A stretch of 64,000 nucleotides of DNA from Puniceicoccus vermicola (GCF_014230055.1 NZ_JACHVA010000138.1:62001-126000); one strand, 5' to 3'. Positions 20,273 to 30,150 are shown, numbered from the stretch's first letter. Program-made: numbers and translations. Notes: a model not told the origin generated them from the letters alone.

Positions 20273-20982
20273 CTCCAAATTTCCGAATGGTGTAACGGAA
20301 GCGCGAGAGCGATCTCGATGCCTGCGGCTCTACGGATGCCAGACCAACGATTGAGAGCTGGAAGCTCTCGCTACTTTCAGCTCTAGCACACCTGAAGAAA
20401 CGGGTATCGCCGTCCCTCTCCGAATTTCCTGATGGTGTAGCGGAAGCGCGAGAGCAATTTCGATGCCCGCGCATCTACGGATGCTAGACCAGCGATCGAG
20501 AGCTGGAAGCTCTCGCTACTTTCGGCTCTAGCGCACCTGAAGAAACGGCTATCGCCGTTCCTCTCCGAATTTCCTGAAAGTGTAGCGGAAGCGCGAGAGC
20601 GATTTCGATGCCTGCGGCTCTACAGATGCCAGACCCAACGATCGAGAGCTGGAAGCTCTCGCTACTTTCCGCTCAGCAGCGTTTGAAGAAACGGCTATCG
20701 CCGTTCCTCTCCGAATTTCCTGATGGTGTAGCGGAAGCGCGAGAGCGATTTCGATGCCTGCGGCTCTACAGATGCCAGACCCAACGATCGAGAGCTGGAA
20801 GCTCTCGCTACTTTGAGCGTCCACCGTTCGTGCATGATTTCAGTCGTGCGGTCCTCGCGAGAGGATACGCACTAGAGTGCTCGAGAACAACTAACCCGGA
20901 GAGTTTTGAATGGTAAGTCTCGACTATTTTCAACTCGAGGCGTCGGGCGCAGCTGAAGCTGCGGCCCTACTTTCCCCTGCAC
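20273..20982 (+). repeat. Array of four composite palindromic units, period 145/146 bp
   Basis: No gene. The GAGAGCTGGAAGCTCTC core lies at 20353 (first base varies), 20498, 20644 and 20790: spacings 145, 146 and 146 bp. Each unit orders GTAGCGGAAGCGCGAGAGCG, the core palindrome, CTACTTT, and AACGGCTATCGCCGTT. After a unique stretch (20820-20930) a member of the second family, CGCAGCTGAAGCTGCG (20948-20963) with CCCTACTTT, abuts the start of thiL. Confidence 0.92.
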
Positions 20983-22008
20983 TTGACGCAGCGGCTGCAA
21001 ATCGAGAGCCTTCTCTCAGTGTTTCCATTCACCGAGAGCGCCGTCGACCGGCTCGACCATATTGGCGAAAAGCAACTCCTGCGTTTTATTCAGGAGTGGC
21101 TGGGGGCGGCCAACCCACCTTACCCGCGGGGTATGGGGGATGACACTGCGATCCTTCCACCTCCCAAGCGCAAGCATCTCCTCCTCACAAATGACAGTCT
21201 GGTTTGGAAACGTCACTTCGACGAAACCGCGTCTGCGTCCCAAGCCGGTGCGAAGCTGCTCAAACGCAATCTTAGCGATATTGCCGCAATGGGTGGCCAT
21301 CCCCTGCACGCGGTTCTTGCCCTCTCTTGCGGCGCTGACCTATCGCTGAAATGGCTCTCCGAGTTTTTCACGGGAATGGCCGAATGCGCTCAGCAATACG
21401 GCTGCGAGATCAACGGAGGCGACGTATCCCAAGCCGAACCCGGATCCTTTGGAGCGACTTTAACCCTGCTCGGAGAGGCCGATCAGCCCGTTCTGCGCAC
21501 TGGAGGAGCCGACGGCGCATGGATATGGGCCAGCGGTTCTCTCGGGGGCAGCATCCTTGGACACCATCTCGATTTTCAGCCTCGCTTGTCCGAAGGCCAA
21601 TGGCTGGCCGCCCGACCGGAGATTCTCGCCATGATGGACATCACGGACGGCCTCAGCCAAGACCTGCCCAAAATGATCCCCGACGGTCTTCAGGCGCGGA
21701 TTGACCTTTCTCTCGTTCCTGTCTCAGACGCCGCCAGAGCCGCTGCCCAAGACTCCGGCAAACCGGCAGTGCTTCACGCCTTTACCGACGGAGAGGACTA
21801 CGAACTCCTTTTCATCACCCGGCCGGGGATCGATCCTCAGGAGTTTGAGGCCGCCTGGAGAAAGCAATTCAACCACCCCCTTACCGCCATGGGATCCCTT
21901 TGCAGCGCTCCGCCGCCCAACGGTTCCGCCCCCTCAAAAGTCGTCGGCCTCGATGGAGGCAATCTTTTCGAGGGCGAAGGATTTGAACACTTCCGTATTC
22001 AGCGATGA
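20983..22008 (+). CDS. thiL: Thiamine-monophosphate kinase
   Basis: 341 aa from TTG 20983, or 329 aa from GTG 21019. Motifs: GMGDDTAILP (Mg-ATP), LLTNDSLVW, RNLSDIAAMGG, CEINGGDVSQ and DITDGLSQDLPKM, then FTDGEDYELLF. Phosphorylates thiamine monophosphate to thiamine diphosphate. No ATG lies near the expected N-terminus. The first codons (CGCAGCGGCTGCAAATCGAGAG) look derived from the adjacent palindromic repeats, so GTG 21019 (MFPFTESAVDRLDHIGEKQLL) may be the ancestral start. Confidence 0.93.
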   Translation: MTQRLQIESLLSVFPFTESAVDRLDHIGEKQLLRFIQEWLGAANPPYPRGMGDDTAILPPPKRKHLLLTNDSLVWKRHFDETASASQAGAKLLKRNLSDIAAMGGHPLHAVLALSCGADLSLKWLSEFFTGMAECAQQYGCEINGGDVSQAEPGSFGATLTLLGEADQPVLRTGGADGAWIWASGSLGGSILGHHLDFQPRLSEGQWLAARPEILAMMDITDGLSQDLPKMIPDGLQARIDLSLVPVSDAARAAAQDSGKPAVLHAFTDGEDYELLFITRPGIDPQEFEAAWRKQFNHPLTAMGSLCSAPPPNGSAPSKVVGLDGGNLFEGEGFEHFRIQR

Positions 22009-22484
22009 ACCCTGACTGGAAAGAATTGGAGAAAGGCCTCCTTCTCACCGGCGAAGCCGAGACCCTTGCCATTGGGGAGTGGATGGGCCGCACCCTCGCC
22101 CCCAACCAAACGGTCTCCATTTCCGGAAACTTGGGAAACGGAAAAACCACCCTTTCTAAAGGGATCGCCGCAGGATGGGGCGTGACGACCACGGTGAAGA
22201 GTCCGACCTATAATTACTTTCTCACCTATTCATCGCCCCGCGGCCAACTCGTCCATCTCGATGCCTACCGCCTTTCGGGCCCCGAAGAATACGACTCACT
22301 TCTGATTGAAGACATTCTCGAAGAACCGTGGCTGCTTCTTGTCGAATGGCCCGAGCGGGTCACCAACTGCCTCCCCCTTCCCAATCTCCAATTAAAAATT
22401 GAATCGGCCGGGGAACACGCGCGACGGTTATCCCTCCTCAATCCATCGCCAAGCCATCCCTCCTCCCAAGAGAGAAGCTCATGA
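22005..22484 (+). CDS. tsaE: tRNA threonylcarbamoyladenosine synthesis ATPase
   Basis: 159 aa. Walker A SGNLGNGKTTLSKGIA (about 41-56), the family motif VKSPTYNYFLTY, HLDAYRLSGPEEYDSLLIEDIL and LVEWPERV. Works with TsaB/TsaD to place t6A37 on ANN-decoding tRNAs. 4-bp overlaps with thiL and ribF indicate a single translated unit. Confidence 0.95.
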   Translation: MNPDWKELEKGLLLTGEAETLAIGEWMGRTLAPNQTVSISGNLGNGKTTLSKGIAAGWGVTTTVKSPTYNYFLTYSSPRGQLVHLDAYRLSGPEEYDSLLIEDILEEPWLLLVEWPERVTNCLPLPNLQLKIESAGEHARRLSLLNPSPSHPSSQERSS

Positions 22485-23434
22485 AGACATTGCGCACTCC
22501 TGAATTTTCCGAACTCCGTTCGCTGAAGCGCCCCGTCCATCTCGCCATTGGCATGTTCGATGGCCTGCACATTGGACACCAGGCCGTCATCCATTCGGCC
22601 ATCCAGGCGGCGGAACTCGACGGCAGCCTCTGCGGGATCCTCACCTTCGACCCACACCCCAGCCACCTGTTTCGCCCCGACTCCCCAACCCCGCAAATCT
22701 ATCCTCCCGAGGTGAAAGAAGAACTCCTCCGCGAAATGGGACTCGATCTTTGTCTCATCCAGAAATTCACCGCGGAGTTTGCCGGTCATACCGCCGAAAA
22801 ATTCGTGAGTTGGATCCGAGAAATCGTTCCCTCCCTGGCTAGCGTTTCCGTCGGCGAAAACTTCCGGTTCGGCAAAGGCCGTACCGGTGCCCCGTCTCTC
22901 CTCGTCGACAAATTGAAGAATTGCGGAGTCTCCGTTTTCAGCTGCGAACGGATCCATCTCGACGGCGATCCGATCAGCAGTACGCGCATCCGCGGCATCC
23001 TGCCCGACCGACCGATCGAAGAAGTAAACCATCTCCTTGGACGCCCCTATCACTCGATCGGGACCGTTCAGGAAGGCAAAAGACTCGGCCGCACCATCGG
23101 CTTCCCGACCCTCAACCTTCCCGTCGAAGCCGACATCCTCCCCCAGTTTGGGGTCTATCTCGTGCGCTACCGCCTACGCAACAGCCCCCGCAGCGAAAGC
23201 CGCTTCGGCATCGCCAACTTTGGACTCCGCCCGACGATGGAAAACTCCACCGTCCCCCGACTCGAAATTCACTCTCTCGAAGAGTGCAGCGCCGACTACG
23301 GAGACGACGTCGTATCCGAATGGATACGCTTTATTCGCCCCGAACGAAAATTCGCCGATTTAGACGAATTGAAGGACGTCATCCAATCCGACTGCGAAAC
23401 CGCCCTGCGCTGGATCGAGTCGAATCGAAGCTGA
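22481..23434 (+). CDS. ribF: Bifunctional riboflavin kinase / FAD synthetase
   Basis: 317 aa. The N-terminal nucleotidyltransferase has AIGMFDGLHIGHQAVI (G-FDG-H-GH signature) and SVGENFRFGKGRTG; ISSTRIRGIL marks the end of that domain. The C-terminal flavokinase has GRPYHSIGTVQEGKRLGRTIGFPTLNL (G.P..P/GFPTxN) and FRPTM-like GLRPTMENSTVPRLEIH. Makes FMN and FAD. Third gene of thiL-tsaE-ribF. Confidence 0.96.
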   Translation: MKTLRTPEFSELRSLKRPVHLAIGMFDGLHIGHQAVIHSAIQAAELDGSLCGILTFDPHPSHLFRPDSPTPQIYPPEVKEELLREMGLDLCLIQKFTAEFAGHTAEKFVSWIREIVPSLASVSVGENFRFGKGRTGAPSLLVDKLKNCGVSVFSCERIHLDGDPISSTRIRGILPDRPIEEVNHLLGRPYHSIGTVQEGKRLGRTIGFPTLNLPVEADILPQFGVYLVRYRLRNSPRSESRFGIANFGLRPTMENSTVPRLEIHSLEECSADYGDDVVSEWIRFIRPERKFADLDELKDVIQSDCETALRWIESNRS

Positions 23435-23664
23435 ACGGAAATCACGCAAACGCCGCATATCATTCTGTAGTGGGACATCCTGAGAAATGGCTCTCGCCAT
23501 TCCTCCTCAAAATTTCCAGATGGTGGAGCGGAAGCGCGATAGCGATTTCGTTGCCTGAACCTCACTGGATACTCGAACTACGATCGAGAGCTGGAAGCTC
23601 TCGCTACTTTCCGCTCGAGCTCGCCTGAGGAAAAGGCGCCGTTCCTCTCCACCGAGGCGATGAT
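23435..23664 (+). repeat. Single composite palindromic unit between convergent genes
   Basis: AATGGCTCTCGCCATT (near 23487), GGAGCGGAAGCGCGATAGCG (from about 23525), GAGAGCTGGAAGCTCTC (23586-23602) and CTACTTT: one full unit in the same order and orientation as the 145-bp arrays. It separates the converging ends of ribF and mqo. Confidence 0.88.
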
Positions 23665-25173
23665 TCAGGCAGCCGCTTCTGCCCGCTCTTTTAATTTCAA
23701 CATTGCGTTCGAACGTTCCCGCAAGCGACTGAAGATGGCGGGGTCGTTTCTCAGATCTATCCCGTAACTGGGAACCAACTCTTTGAGCTTGGGTTTCCAC
23801 TCCTCCATCCGGGCCGCGAAGCACTTTTCGAGAACATCAAACATAGTCGATACGGCGGTTGAGGCGCCGGGCGAAGCACCGAGAAGAGCGGCAATCGATC
23901 CGTCGGCAGCAGCCACGATTTCCGTTCCAAACTCCAACACTCCTTTGCCGTTCTCATCCTGCTTGATGATCTGGACGCGCTGACCCGCGGTGCGAAGGGT
24001 CCAGTCCTTGCCTTCGGCTCCGGGGAAGAATTCTCGCAGGGCATTCAAGCGATCCTCTTCACTCTGCCTCACCTGATTGATGAGATAGCGGGTGAGATCC
24101 ATGTTGTTCTTCCCGACGGCCAGAAGCGGACGCAGGTTGTTCAGTTTTACCGAGCTCGGAAGATCAAAATAAGATCCCGATTTCAAAAACTTCGGAGAAA
24201 AACCTGCGTAGGGACCAAAAAGAATCGAGCGTTTCCCCTCGATGATTCTCGTATCCAAATGCGGCACCGACATGGGCGGAGAACCAACCGCCGCCTTGCC
24301 ATACACCTTGGCGTGATGCTTTTCCACGACCTCGGGATTACTACAGACCAGGAACTGTCCGCTGACGGGAAAGCCACCATAACCTTTCCCCTCGGGGATC
24401 CCCGACTTTTGCAGAAGTTGCAGCGAAGCCCCTCCCGCCCCGACAAAGACGAAGGGCGAAATTACGCTGCGGTTGATCTTTTTGCCCATGTTGCGAACCG
24501 TCATGTGCCAGCGTCCATCTTTGGCCCGCTTCAGATCGCGCACCTGGTGGTTGGTCGCAATTTTCACCTTGGGCGAATTCTCCAAGTAGCGCACCAGAGC
24601 ACCGGTCAGGGCACCAAAATTGACATCCGTACCAGCCTCCGCTCGGGTCACCGCCATAGGAGTATCGTCCTGCCGCCCTTGCAAAAGAAGAGGAGCCCAT
24701 TCCGCAATTTTGGATCGGTCTTCCGAGAAATGCATTCCCTCGAAGAAATGGTGACCGCTCATCGTTTCATAGCGGCGCCGTAGATACCGGCAGTTATCTT
24801 CCCCACGAACGAAACTCATGTGCGGGACGGGGGTGATGAACTCCCCGGGGTCGCCTAGAATGCCGGTTTCGACCAGAGTGGCCCAGAACTGTCGGGAATG
24901 CTCGAAAGATTCGTTAATCTTCAGAGCCTTCGAAATATCAACCGAACCGTCCTCACGCTCGCTGGTGTAGTTCAACTCACAAAGAGCTGCGTGCCCGGTG
25001 CCGGCATTATTCCAAGGATTTGAGCTCTCTTTGGCCACCTCTGCCAACGCTTCAATAATCTGAATTTCCAGATTGGGATCTAACTGCCGCAGCAACACGG
25101 CCAGAGTCGCACTCATGATTCCTCCGCCAATCAAAACTACGTCTGGTTCTGTTATGGTTTCTTCTCGCTTCAT
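23665..25173 (-). CDS. mqo: Malate:quinone oxidoreductase
   Basis: 502 aa FAD enzyme. N-terminal dinucleotide-binding VVLIGGGIMSATLAVLL, then SNPWNNAGTGHAALCELNYT, SFVRGEDNCRYLRRRYE, the GGASLQLLQKSGIPEGKGYGGFPVSGQFL block and a C-terminal GASPGASTAVSTMFDVLEKCF are characteristic of Mqo. A membrane-associated dehydrogenase oxidising malate to oxaloacetate with electrons to quinone. Convergent with ribF, divergent from the next gene. Confidence 0.96.
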   Translation of the reverse strand: MKREETITEPDVVLIGGGIMSATLAVLLRQLDPNLEIQIIEALAEVAKESSNPWNNAGTGHAALCELNYTSEREDGSVDISKALKINESFEHSRQFWATLVETGILGDPGEFITPVPHMSFVRGEDNCRYLRRRYETMSGHHFFEGMHFSEDRSKIAEWAPLLLQGRQDDTPMAVTRAEAGTDVNFGALTGALVRYLENSPKVKIATNHQVRDLKRAKDGRWHMTVRNMGKKINRSVISPFVFVGAGGASLQLLQKSGIPEGKGYGGFPVSGQFLVCSNPEVVEKHHAKVYGKAAVGSPPMSVPHLDTRIIEGKRSILFGPYAGFSPKFLKSGSYFDLPSSVKLNNLRPLLAVGKNNMDLTRYLINQVRQSEEDRLNALREFFPGAEGKDWTLRTAGQRVQIIKQDENGKGVLEFGTEIVAAADGSIAALLGASPGASTAVSTMFDVLEKCFAARMEEWKPKLKELVPSYGIDLRNDPAIFSRLRERSNAMLKLKERAEAAA

Positions 25174-25303
25174 TGAATTATTCTCTGGACCTGAAAGGAT
25201 TCCCCGCGAATAGTCTCGGCAGGGATAAGAATGTGTCCCAGAATCAGTAAGCAGAACTTATGCAAAACTTGCCAAGTTGATGACAATTCTTAATTTTAAT
25301 GCC

Positions 25304-26377
25304 ATGAGATTTTCCCTCTTCCTTATCTCGATCCTCGCCCCATTCACCCATCCCACAAAAGCATCCGAGCGGGATTTCAGCCATTTTCAGGAAGACCTGG
25401 AATCCTTCCGCGAAGAGAATGGCCTAACCTCCATGGTCGTCGGCGTCTGGCGCCAAGGGGAACCCGCCTTTCGGGAAGCCTTCGGCACCTCAATGCCGGG
25501 AACCCCCGCAGACCTATCGATGAAATTCCGCGCTGGGGGCACGTGCCTGACGTCGGTCACCGCAGTCCTTCTCAAGACCGTCGAGTCCGGCAAAGTTTCT
25601 CTCGACGACACCATCGAGAAATGGATGCCCGATCTCCCGAAGTCTGATGAAGTCACTCTACGGATGCTAGCCAACTGCACGGCTGGCTACGGAGATTACG
25701 TGCCCAACGAGGAGTTTATCTCCGTTTTTGAGGAAAATCCGTTTCGATTTTTCACACCGGAAGAGTTGATCGACTACGGTCTCGACGGAGGCATGAGCTA
25801 CGAACCCGGGACCGACTGGGCCTACTCCCACACTACGTTTGTAATCCTGGGCATGATTCTGGAAAAGATTCACGGCAAACCCGTGCCCCAATTGTTGGAG
25901 GAGATGGTCTTTACCCCTCTGGAACTCAGCGACACCGTCTACACTCCCGGACCGGCACTCGAAGCCCCGATCCTTCATGCCTACACTACCGAACGCGGTC
26001 CATTTGAAGATTCCACCTTCTGGAACCCCTCCTGGACCTCATACTCTGGATCGATCGCATCGACTGTCGACGACGTTGCTGGAATTTTTCGATCCATCGG
26101 AGCTGCCGAACTCATCTCCCCAGAATCCCTCGCGGAAATGATTGCCCCGACGACAGTCGGCCTAGGCAGAAACACCAAGGAGCGCTACTACGGCATGGGA
26201 TTGGGAGTCATGGGAGACTGGATCATGCAGAACCCTAATTTCGGCGGATACCGAGGCATCATACTCTACAATATGAAGACCGATGTCACCGTCGTTGCTT
26301 TCGTAACCTTAGGATCCCAAACGGACCCCAACACCCATTACGGAATGAAGCTGATGCCCCTGCTGATGCAGCAATAA
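25304..26377 (+). CDS. Beta-lactamase/serine-hydrolase fold protein lacking the catalytic residues
   Basis: 357 aa from ATG 25304 (signal peptide MRFSLFLISILAPFTHPTKAS); TTG 25277 is possible but less likely. The overall layout is that of class C beta-lactamase-like proteins (PF00144): KFRAGGTCLTSVTAVLLKTVESGKVSLDDTIEKWMPD, YEPGTDWAYSHTTFVILGMILEKIHGKP. The SxxK motif is replaced by G79-T-C-L82, YxN by Y174-S-H, and the HTG-like motif by NFGG. Both catalytic Ser and Lys are gone, so an exported non-catalytic or binding role is inferred. The gene is intact. Confidence 0.8.
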   Translation: MRFSLFLISILAPFTHPTKASERDFSHFQEDLESFREENGLTSMVVGVWRQGEPAFREAFGTSMPGTPADLSMKFRAGGTCLTSVTAVLLKTVESGKVSLDDTIEKWMPDLPKSDEVTLRMLANCTAGYGDYVPNEEFISVFEENPFRFFTPEELIDYGLDGGMSYEPGTDWAYSHTTFVILGMILEKIHGKPVPQLLEEMVFTPLELSDTVYTPGPALEAPILHAYTTERGPFEDSTFWNPSWTSYSGSIASTVDDVAGIFRSIGAAELISPESLAEMIAPTTVGLGRNTKERYYGMGLGVMGDWIMQNPNFGGYRGIILYNMKTDVTVVAFVTLGSQTDPNTHYGMKLMPLLMQQ

Positions 26378-26384
26378 ACAAGAG

Positions 26385-26432
26385 AGACGAATTGGGAGGA
26401 ATCGGTCTCGCCATTCCTCTCTCGTTTCAAAT
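26385..26432. terminator. Hairpin between convergent genes (variant of the CGGCTATCGCCG repeat)
   Basis: GAGGAATCGGTCTCGCCATTCCTC (about 26397-26421) is nested within GAGAGACGAA...TCTCTCGTTTC. It lies between the ends of the serine-hydrolase-like gene and the GH18 gene, can serve both as a stop signal, and resembles the right-hand palindrome of the composite repeat units. Confidence 0.45.
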
Positions 26433-26453
26433 CGCAAAACGACGGTCTCGAAA

Positions 26454-28007
26454 TTATCGCGTGCGCCAGTTCGTTCGTTGAGCCGAAGACGGGACAGACG
26501 TTTCGGACTCGGCTTTCTCCAAATCCACTGGTTCCAGCAATGGCGGCTCCTCGGACTCCGAGACTTCCGGTTCAACGGGGGCAGCTTCATCGGTCTTTTT
26601 CGCCTCCACATTCTCCGAGGTTCTAGGTTTACCGAAGCTCCCCACTTCTCGTAGAAGCTGGTCGAAAGAGACCTTCTCCGTTTCTGAACCTTCGGAGACG
26701 GGCTTGGGTTTCGGCGAAGCGTTCGTGACCGATTCAGGCGGGCTGGTTTTCGCAGATTCCTCGCTCTGAGCCACACCAAGGATTCGGCTCGCGGTACCGA
26801 TCAGACTCAAATCCGCACTATCCTTATCCAGTGACCAAAACATCATCCCCCGCAATTGATTGGCCTGAACGAATTTCGCCTTTTCCTCAGCCGAGCGGAC
26901 AGACTCCCCGCTGACCAAACTTTTCGTTTCGGGCAAAATCCAAAAAGTCGCCTTGGATTCCTCATCCCACCTCTCGACCCAGTTCCCTTCACTGCTGGTC
27001 GGAAAAGCCACCGTAGGGTTAAGACTTCGGGAATCATTCCAGCCCTCTTCCCGAACCTTTTCGTTCATGGAGACAAAGGCGACACCGATCCACTCCCCCT
27101 TCCGCGGAAAGACTTCTTCGAATCGGATCCCCGCCAATCCCAATCCCAGGACAATCTGATCTCGAGGGGCGCCGAGCCTCTCCAGTGCGGCCACACCCCC
27201 TGCAACGCTTAGCTGTTGATGAACCGGAGAATCGTCCCCGTAGAGCGGGGAAAAATGAGCCGTCGATTGCGACCAGGATCCCGCGTAGTCATAGGCCATG
27301 ACATGAAACCAATCCACGACCTGCGCCAATGACTTGATCTCGTACCGCGTCGAGAGAGCCCGGTAGTACCCAGGCACCGCGACGGTTAAGATCAAGGGCC
27401 GCGACGCACCGCTCTGAGCTTTCCAGGTTCGCCGAATCTCCTCGCAGAGCTTCACGAAATTGGCCCGGTCTTCGGGACGATGAACCTGATTCTCCGCTCC
27501 CCCGAAAACGGGAAACTCCCAATCCAAGTCGACTCCATCCAACTCATGATCTCGAACGAACTCGACCACCGCCCGCGCAAAAGCGCGGCGGCTCTTGCGC
27601 GAAGAGGCAATATCCGAAAAGTTTTCCGACAATCCCCATCCGCCGATGGAAATCATTTGGAGCAAACGAGAGTCGTCCCCGCCGAGTCCCAAGAACTCTT
27701 CAAAAACCGCCGAAGACTCTCCAGCATTCAGCCCGTTGCCGGGAAAATCTGTTACCAGCCGCACCGATCCCGATTCGCGATCGAACTCCGGGTAGACAAA
27801 GGCGTAGATGACGTGGGTAAGGTTTTCCTCCACCACCCCGCGTTCCGCCTCCGACTTCATTCCCCACGAGGGAACGTAAGCGGTGACCACGGGCTCGGCC
27901 TCTTCAACGGCCGCGACAACTCCAAAAACAAAAAACAGACCCACCACCATCGCTAGCGGGCGACGACCGGAAAACCGGCCCATGGGGCTGTTTTTGAGTG
28001 AAATCAC
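26454..28007 (-). CDS. Glycoside hydrolase family 18 (chitinase-like) protein
   Basis: 517 aa from GTG 28007, whose GTGA overlaps the lpdA stop; ATG 27983 ([21 protein letters not shown]) is the alternative. After a signal peptide or anchor (about 16-34) the GH18 barrel spans about 40-400, with [10 protein letters not shown] and the catalytic [10 protein letters not shown] at 157-166 (Glu164 is the acid), then MAYDYAG and [10 protein letters not shown]. The last 110 residues are Pro/Glu/Ser-rich and probably disordered. Cleaves beta-1,4-GlcNAc polymers; exported. Confidence 0.9.
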   Translation of the reverse strand: MISLKNSPMGRFSGRRPLAMVVGLFFVFGVVAAVEEAEPVVTAYVPSWGMKSEAERGVVEENLTHVIYAFVYPEFDRESGSVRLVTDFPGNGLNAGESSAVFEEFLGLGGDDSRLLQMISIGGWGLSENFSDIASSRKSRRAFARAVVEFVRDHELDGVDLDWEFPVFGGAENQVHRPEDRANFVKLCEEIRRTWKAQSGASRPLILTVAVPGYYRALSTRYEIKSLAQVVDWFHVMAYDYAGSWSQSTAHFSPLYGDDSPVHQQLSVAGGVAALERLGAPRDQIVLGLGLAGIRFEEVFPRKGEWIGVAFVSMNEKVREEGWNDSRSLNPTVAFPTSSEGNWVERWDEESKATFWILPETKSLVSGESVRSAEEKAKFVQANQLRGMMFWSLDKDSADLSLIGTASRILGVAQSEESAKTSPPESVTNASPKPKPVSEGSETEKVSFDQLLREVGSFGKPRTSENVEAKKTDEAAPVEPEVSESEEPPLLEPVDLEKAESETSVPSSAQRTNWRTR

Positions 28008-29404
28008 ATGGAGTGAATGGCCCGCCCGTCGACAGCCATCGCCGCCTCTTTGAGGGCTTCGGACAATGTGGGGTGAGCGTGAACCGTGCGGGCGATGTCT
28101 TCTGCGCTCCCGCCGTATTCCATATGGGTCACGGCGGCCGCGATCAGTTCCGAAGCATTACGGGCGACGATCTGAATTCCCAAAACCTTATCAGTCTTCG
28201 CGTCCGCATGGACGATGACGACACCATCGGTTGCATCCGTAGCCATCGCCCGACCATTCGCGGTCAGCGGGAATTTGCCAGTCTTGATCGAAAGGCCCTG
28301 CTCTTTCGCCTGTTCCGCCGTGATCCCGGCGGAGGCAATTTCTGGATCCGTATAGATCACGGCAGGAATCACCCCGTAATTCACATGTCCGGCCTTTCCC
28401 GCTAAATTCTCGGCAAGTGCGACTCCCTCTTCTTCGGCCTTGTGGGCGAGCATCGGCCCTTTGATGACATCCCCGATGGCGTAGACTCCATCCACTCCGG
28501 TGGAGAAATGATCGTCGACTTCGATGCGTCCCCGATCGTCGGTCTTCACCCCGGCAGCTTCGAGCTTTAGCCCCTCGGTCACCGGCGCCCGTCCCACCGA
28601 GACCAGAACCTTGTCCGCTTCAAACTCGACCTTCCCTTTCGACCCTTCGGCTTCGAGAACGATCTTCCCTTTCTTCCCTTCGTGGGAACCGGTCACCTTC
28701 GTGGATTTATGGAAGGTCAGGCCCTGCTTTTTCAAAATTCGCTCCGCGAGCTTACTGACTTCCTCGTCATAGTTCGGAGCAATTTTCGGCAGAAACTCGA
28801 CCACATCGACTTTCGACCCAAGCCGTTGCCAGACGGTCCCGAGCTCCAACCCGATGGCTCCGCCTCCGACGACAACGAGGTTTTCAGGAATCTCCTTCAG
28901 CGCGATTCCCTCGTCGCTGCTGATAATCTTCTCTCCGTCAAACGGCAGGAAAGGCAACTCCACGGTCTTCGAGCCAGTGGCAATGACGATGTTCTTCCCC
29001 TTGATCTCCGTTTTCTCTTCACCCTCGATCGCAACAGTGTCCGACGAGACAAATGAACCCAGTCCTTGGAAAAACTGAATCTTCCGGGCTTTGACCAGCT
29101 GCCCTACGCCGCCGACCAGCTTTTTCACCACTGAATCCTTGTTCTTCATCAAAGCCTCAAGATCGACTTCGATGTTTCCGGTAATCCCGTGTTTTTTCCC
29201 GTGGTCACGCGCAGCGGAGAGGATCTCCGTCGAGTGCAGCAAAGCCTTACTCGGGATACACCCGACATTGAGGCAGGTGCCTCCAAGAGTGGCGCGCTTA
29301 TCTACCAAGGCCACTTTGAATCCTAGCTGAGCCGCCCGCAACGCGCAGACATACCCACCAGGACCAGCACCCAAAACAATGAGATCGAAAGAGGAGTCGG
29401 ACAT
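28004..29404 (-). CDS. lpdA: Dihydrolipoyl dehydrogenase
   Basis: 466 aa from ATG 29404 ([28 protein letters not shown]). Redox-active C44/C49 in [19 protein letters not shown]-binding [15 protein letters not shown]-binding GVYAIGDV and the C-terminal dimer active site [10 protein letters not shown] (His-Glu). It is the E3 of 2-oxoacid dehydrogenase complexes; E1/E2 genes are not present here. Its stop overlaps the GH18 start. Confidence 0.97.
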   Translation of the reverse strand: MSDSSFDLIVLGAGPGGYVCALRAAQLGFKVALVDKRATLGGTCLNVGCIPSKALLHSTEILSAARDHGKKHGITGNIEVDLEALMKNKDSVVKKLVGGVGQLVKARKIQFFQGLGSFVSSDTVAIEGEEKTEIKGKNIVIATGSKTVELPFLPFDGEKIISSDEGIALKEIPENLVVVGGGAIGLELGTVWQRLGSKVDVVEFLPKIAPNYDEEVSKLAERILKKQGLTFHKSTKVTGSHEGKKGKIVLEAEGSKGKVEFEADKVLVSVGRAPVTEGLKLEAAGVKTDDRGRIEVDDHFSTGVDGVYAIGDVIKGPMLAHKAEEEGVALAENLAGKAGHVNYGVIPAVIYTDPEIASAGITAEQAKEQGLSIKTGKFPLTANGRAMATDATDGVVIVHADAKTDKVLGIQIVARNASELIAAAVTHMEYGGSAEDIARTVHAHPTLSEALKEAAMAVDGRAIHSM

Positions 29405-29449
29405 GCCTCTACCCCAATCAGAAAGAACCTTCGGGTCAATCCTGCAACA

Positions 29450-30140
29450 CACATTGGGGGGATGCCCGATCCAGCGATCGAGAGCTGGAAGCTCTCGCTA
29501 CTTTCGGTGCGAGCGTGCTTGAAGAAACGGCTTTCGCCGTTCCTCTCCAAATCTCCAGAAATCGTAGCGGAAGCGCGAGAGCGATTTCGATGACTGTGCC
29601 TCACTGGAGACTCGAATATCGGTCGAGAGCTGGAAGCTCTCGCTACTCTCGTTACGAGCGTGCTTGAAGAAACGGCTTTCGCCGTTCCTCTCCAAATCTC
29701 CAGAAATCGTAGCGGAAGCGCGAGAGCGATTTCGATGACTGCGCCTCACTGGAGACTCGAACATCGATCGAGAGCTGGAAGCTCTCGCTACTTTCGGTGC
29801 GAGCGTGCTTGAAGAAACGGCTTTCGCCGTTCCTCTCCAAATCTCCAGAAATCGTAGCGGAAGCGCGATAGCGATTTCGATGACTGCGACTCACTGGAGA
29901 CTCGAACAACGGTCGAGAGCTGGAAGCTCTCGCTACTCTCGTTACGAGCGTGCTTGAAGAAACGGCTTTCGCCGTTCCTCTCCGAATCTCCAGAAATCGT
30001 AGCGGAAGCGCGATAGCGATTTCGATGACTGCGCCTCACTGGAGACTCGAACGACGATCGAGAGCTGGAAGCTCTCGCTACTTTCCGCTCAGGAGCACTT
30101 GAAGAAATGGCTCTCGTCATTCTTATCGAAGGCCTCACCG
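29450..30140 (+). repeat. Array of five composite palindromic units, exact 145-bp period
   Basis: No gene between 29405 and 30150. The core GAGAGCTGGAAGCTCTC begins at 29480, 29625, 29770, 29915 and 30060: four consecutive spacings of exactly 145 bp. Between cores each unit carries AACGGCTTTCGCCGTT and GTAGCGGAAGCGCGAGAGCG (or GATAGCG). Single-base differences alternate between units (CTACTTT versus CTACTCTC in units 2 and 4), which points to duplication of a two-unit block. Both flanking genes are on the minus strand. Confidence 0.94.
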
Positions 30141-30150
30141 AATAGGCGTT

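Noticed and set aside
25240-25280. Sigma-54-like TTGGCAAGTTTTGCAT upstream of mqo (minus strand)
   Set aside because: The GG and GC elements are two bases too close for RNA polymerase-sigma54; spacing is invariant in real promoters.
29498-30138. Short frames through repeat arrays with recurring ARASSSR / SSESFQLS peptides (also 20.3, 23.5, 37.2 and 54 kb)
   Set aside because: They are translations of the palindromes; no signal, domain or ribosome site supports them.
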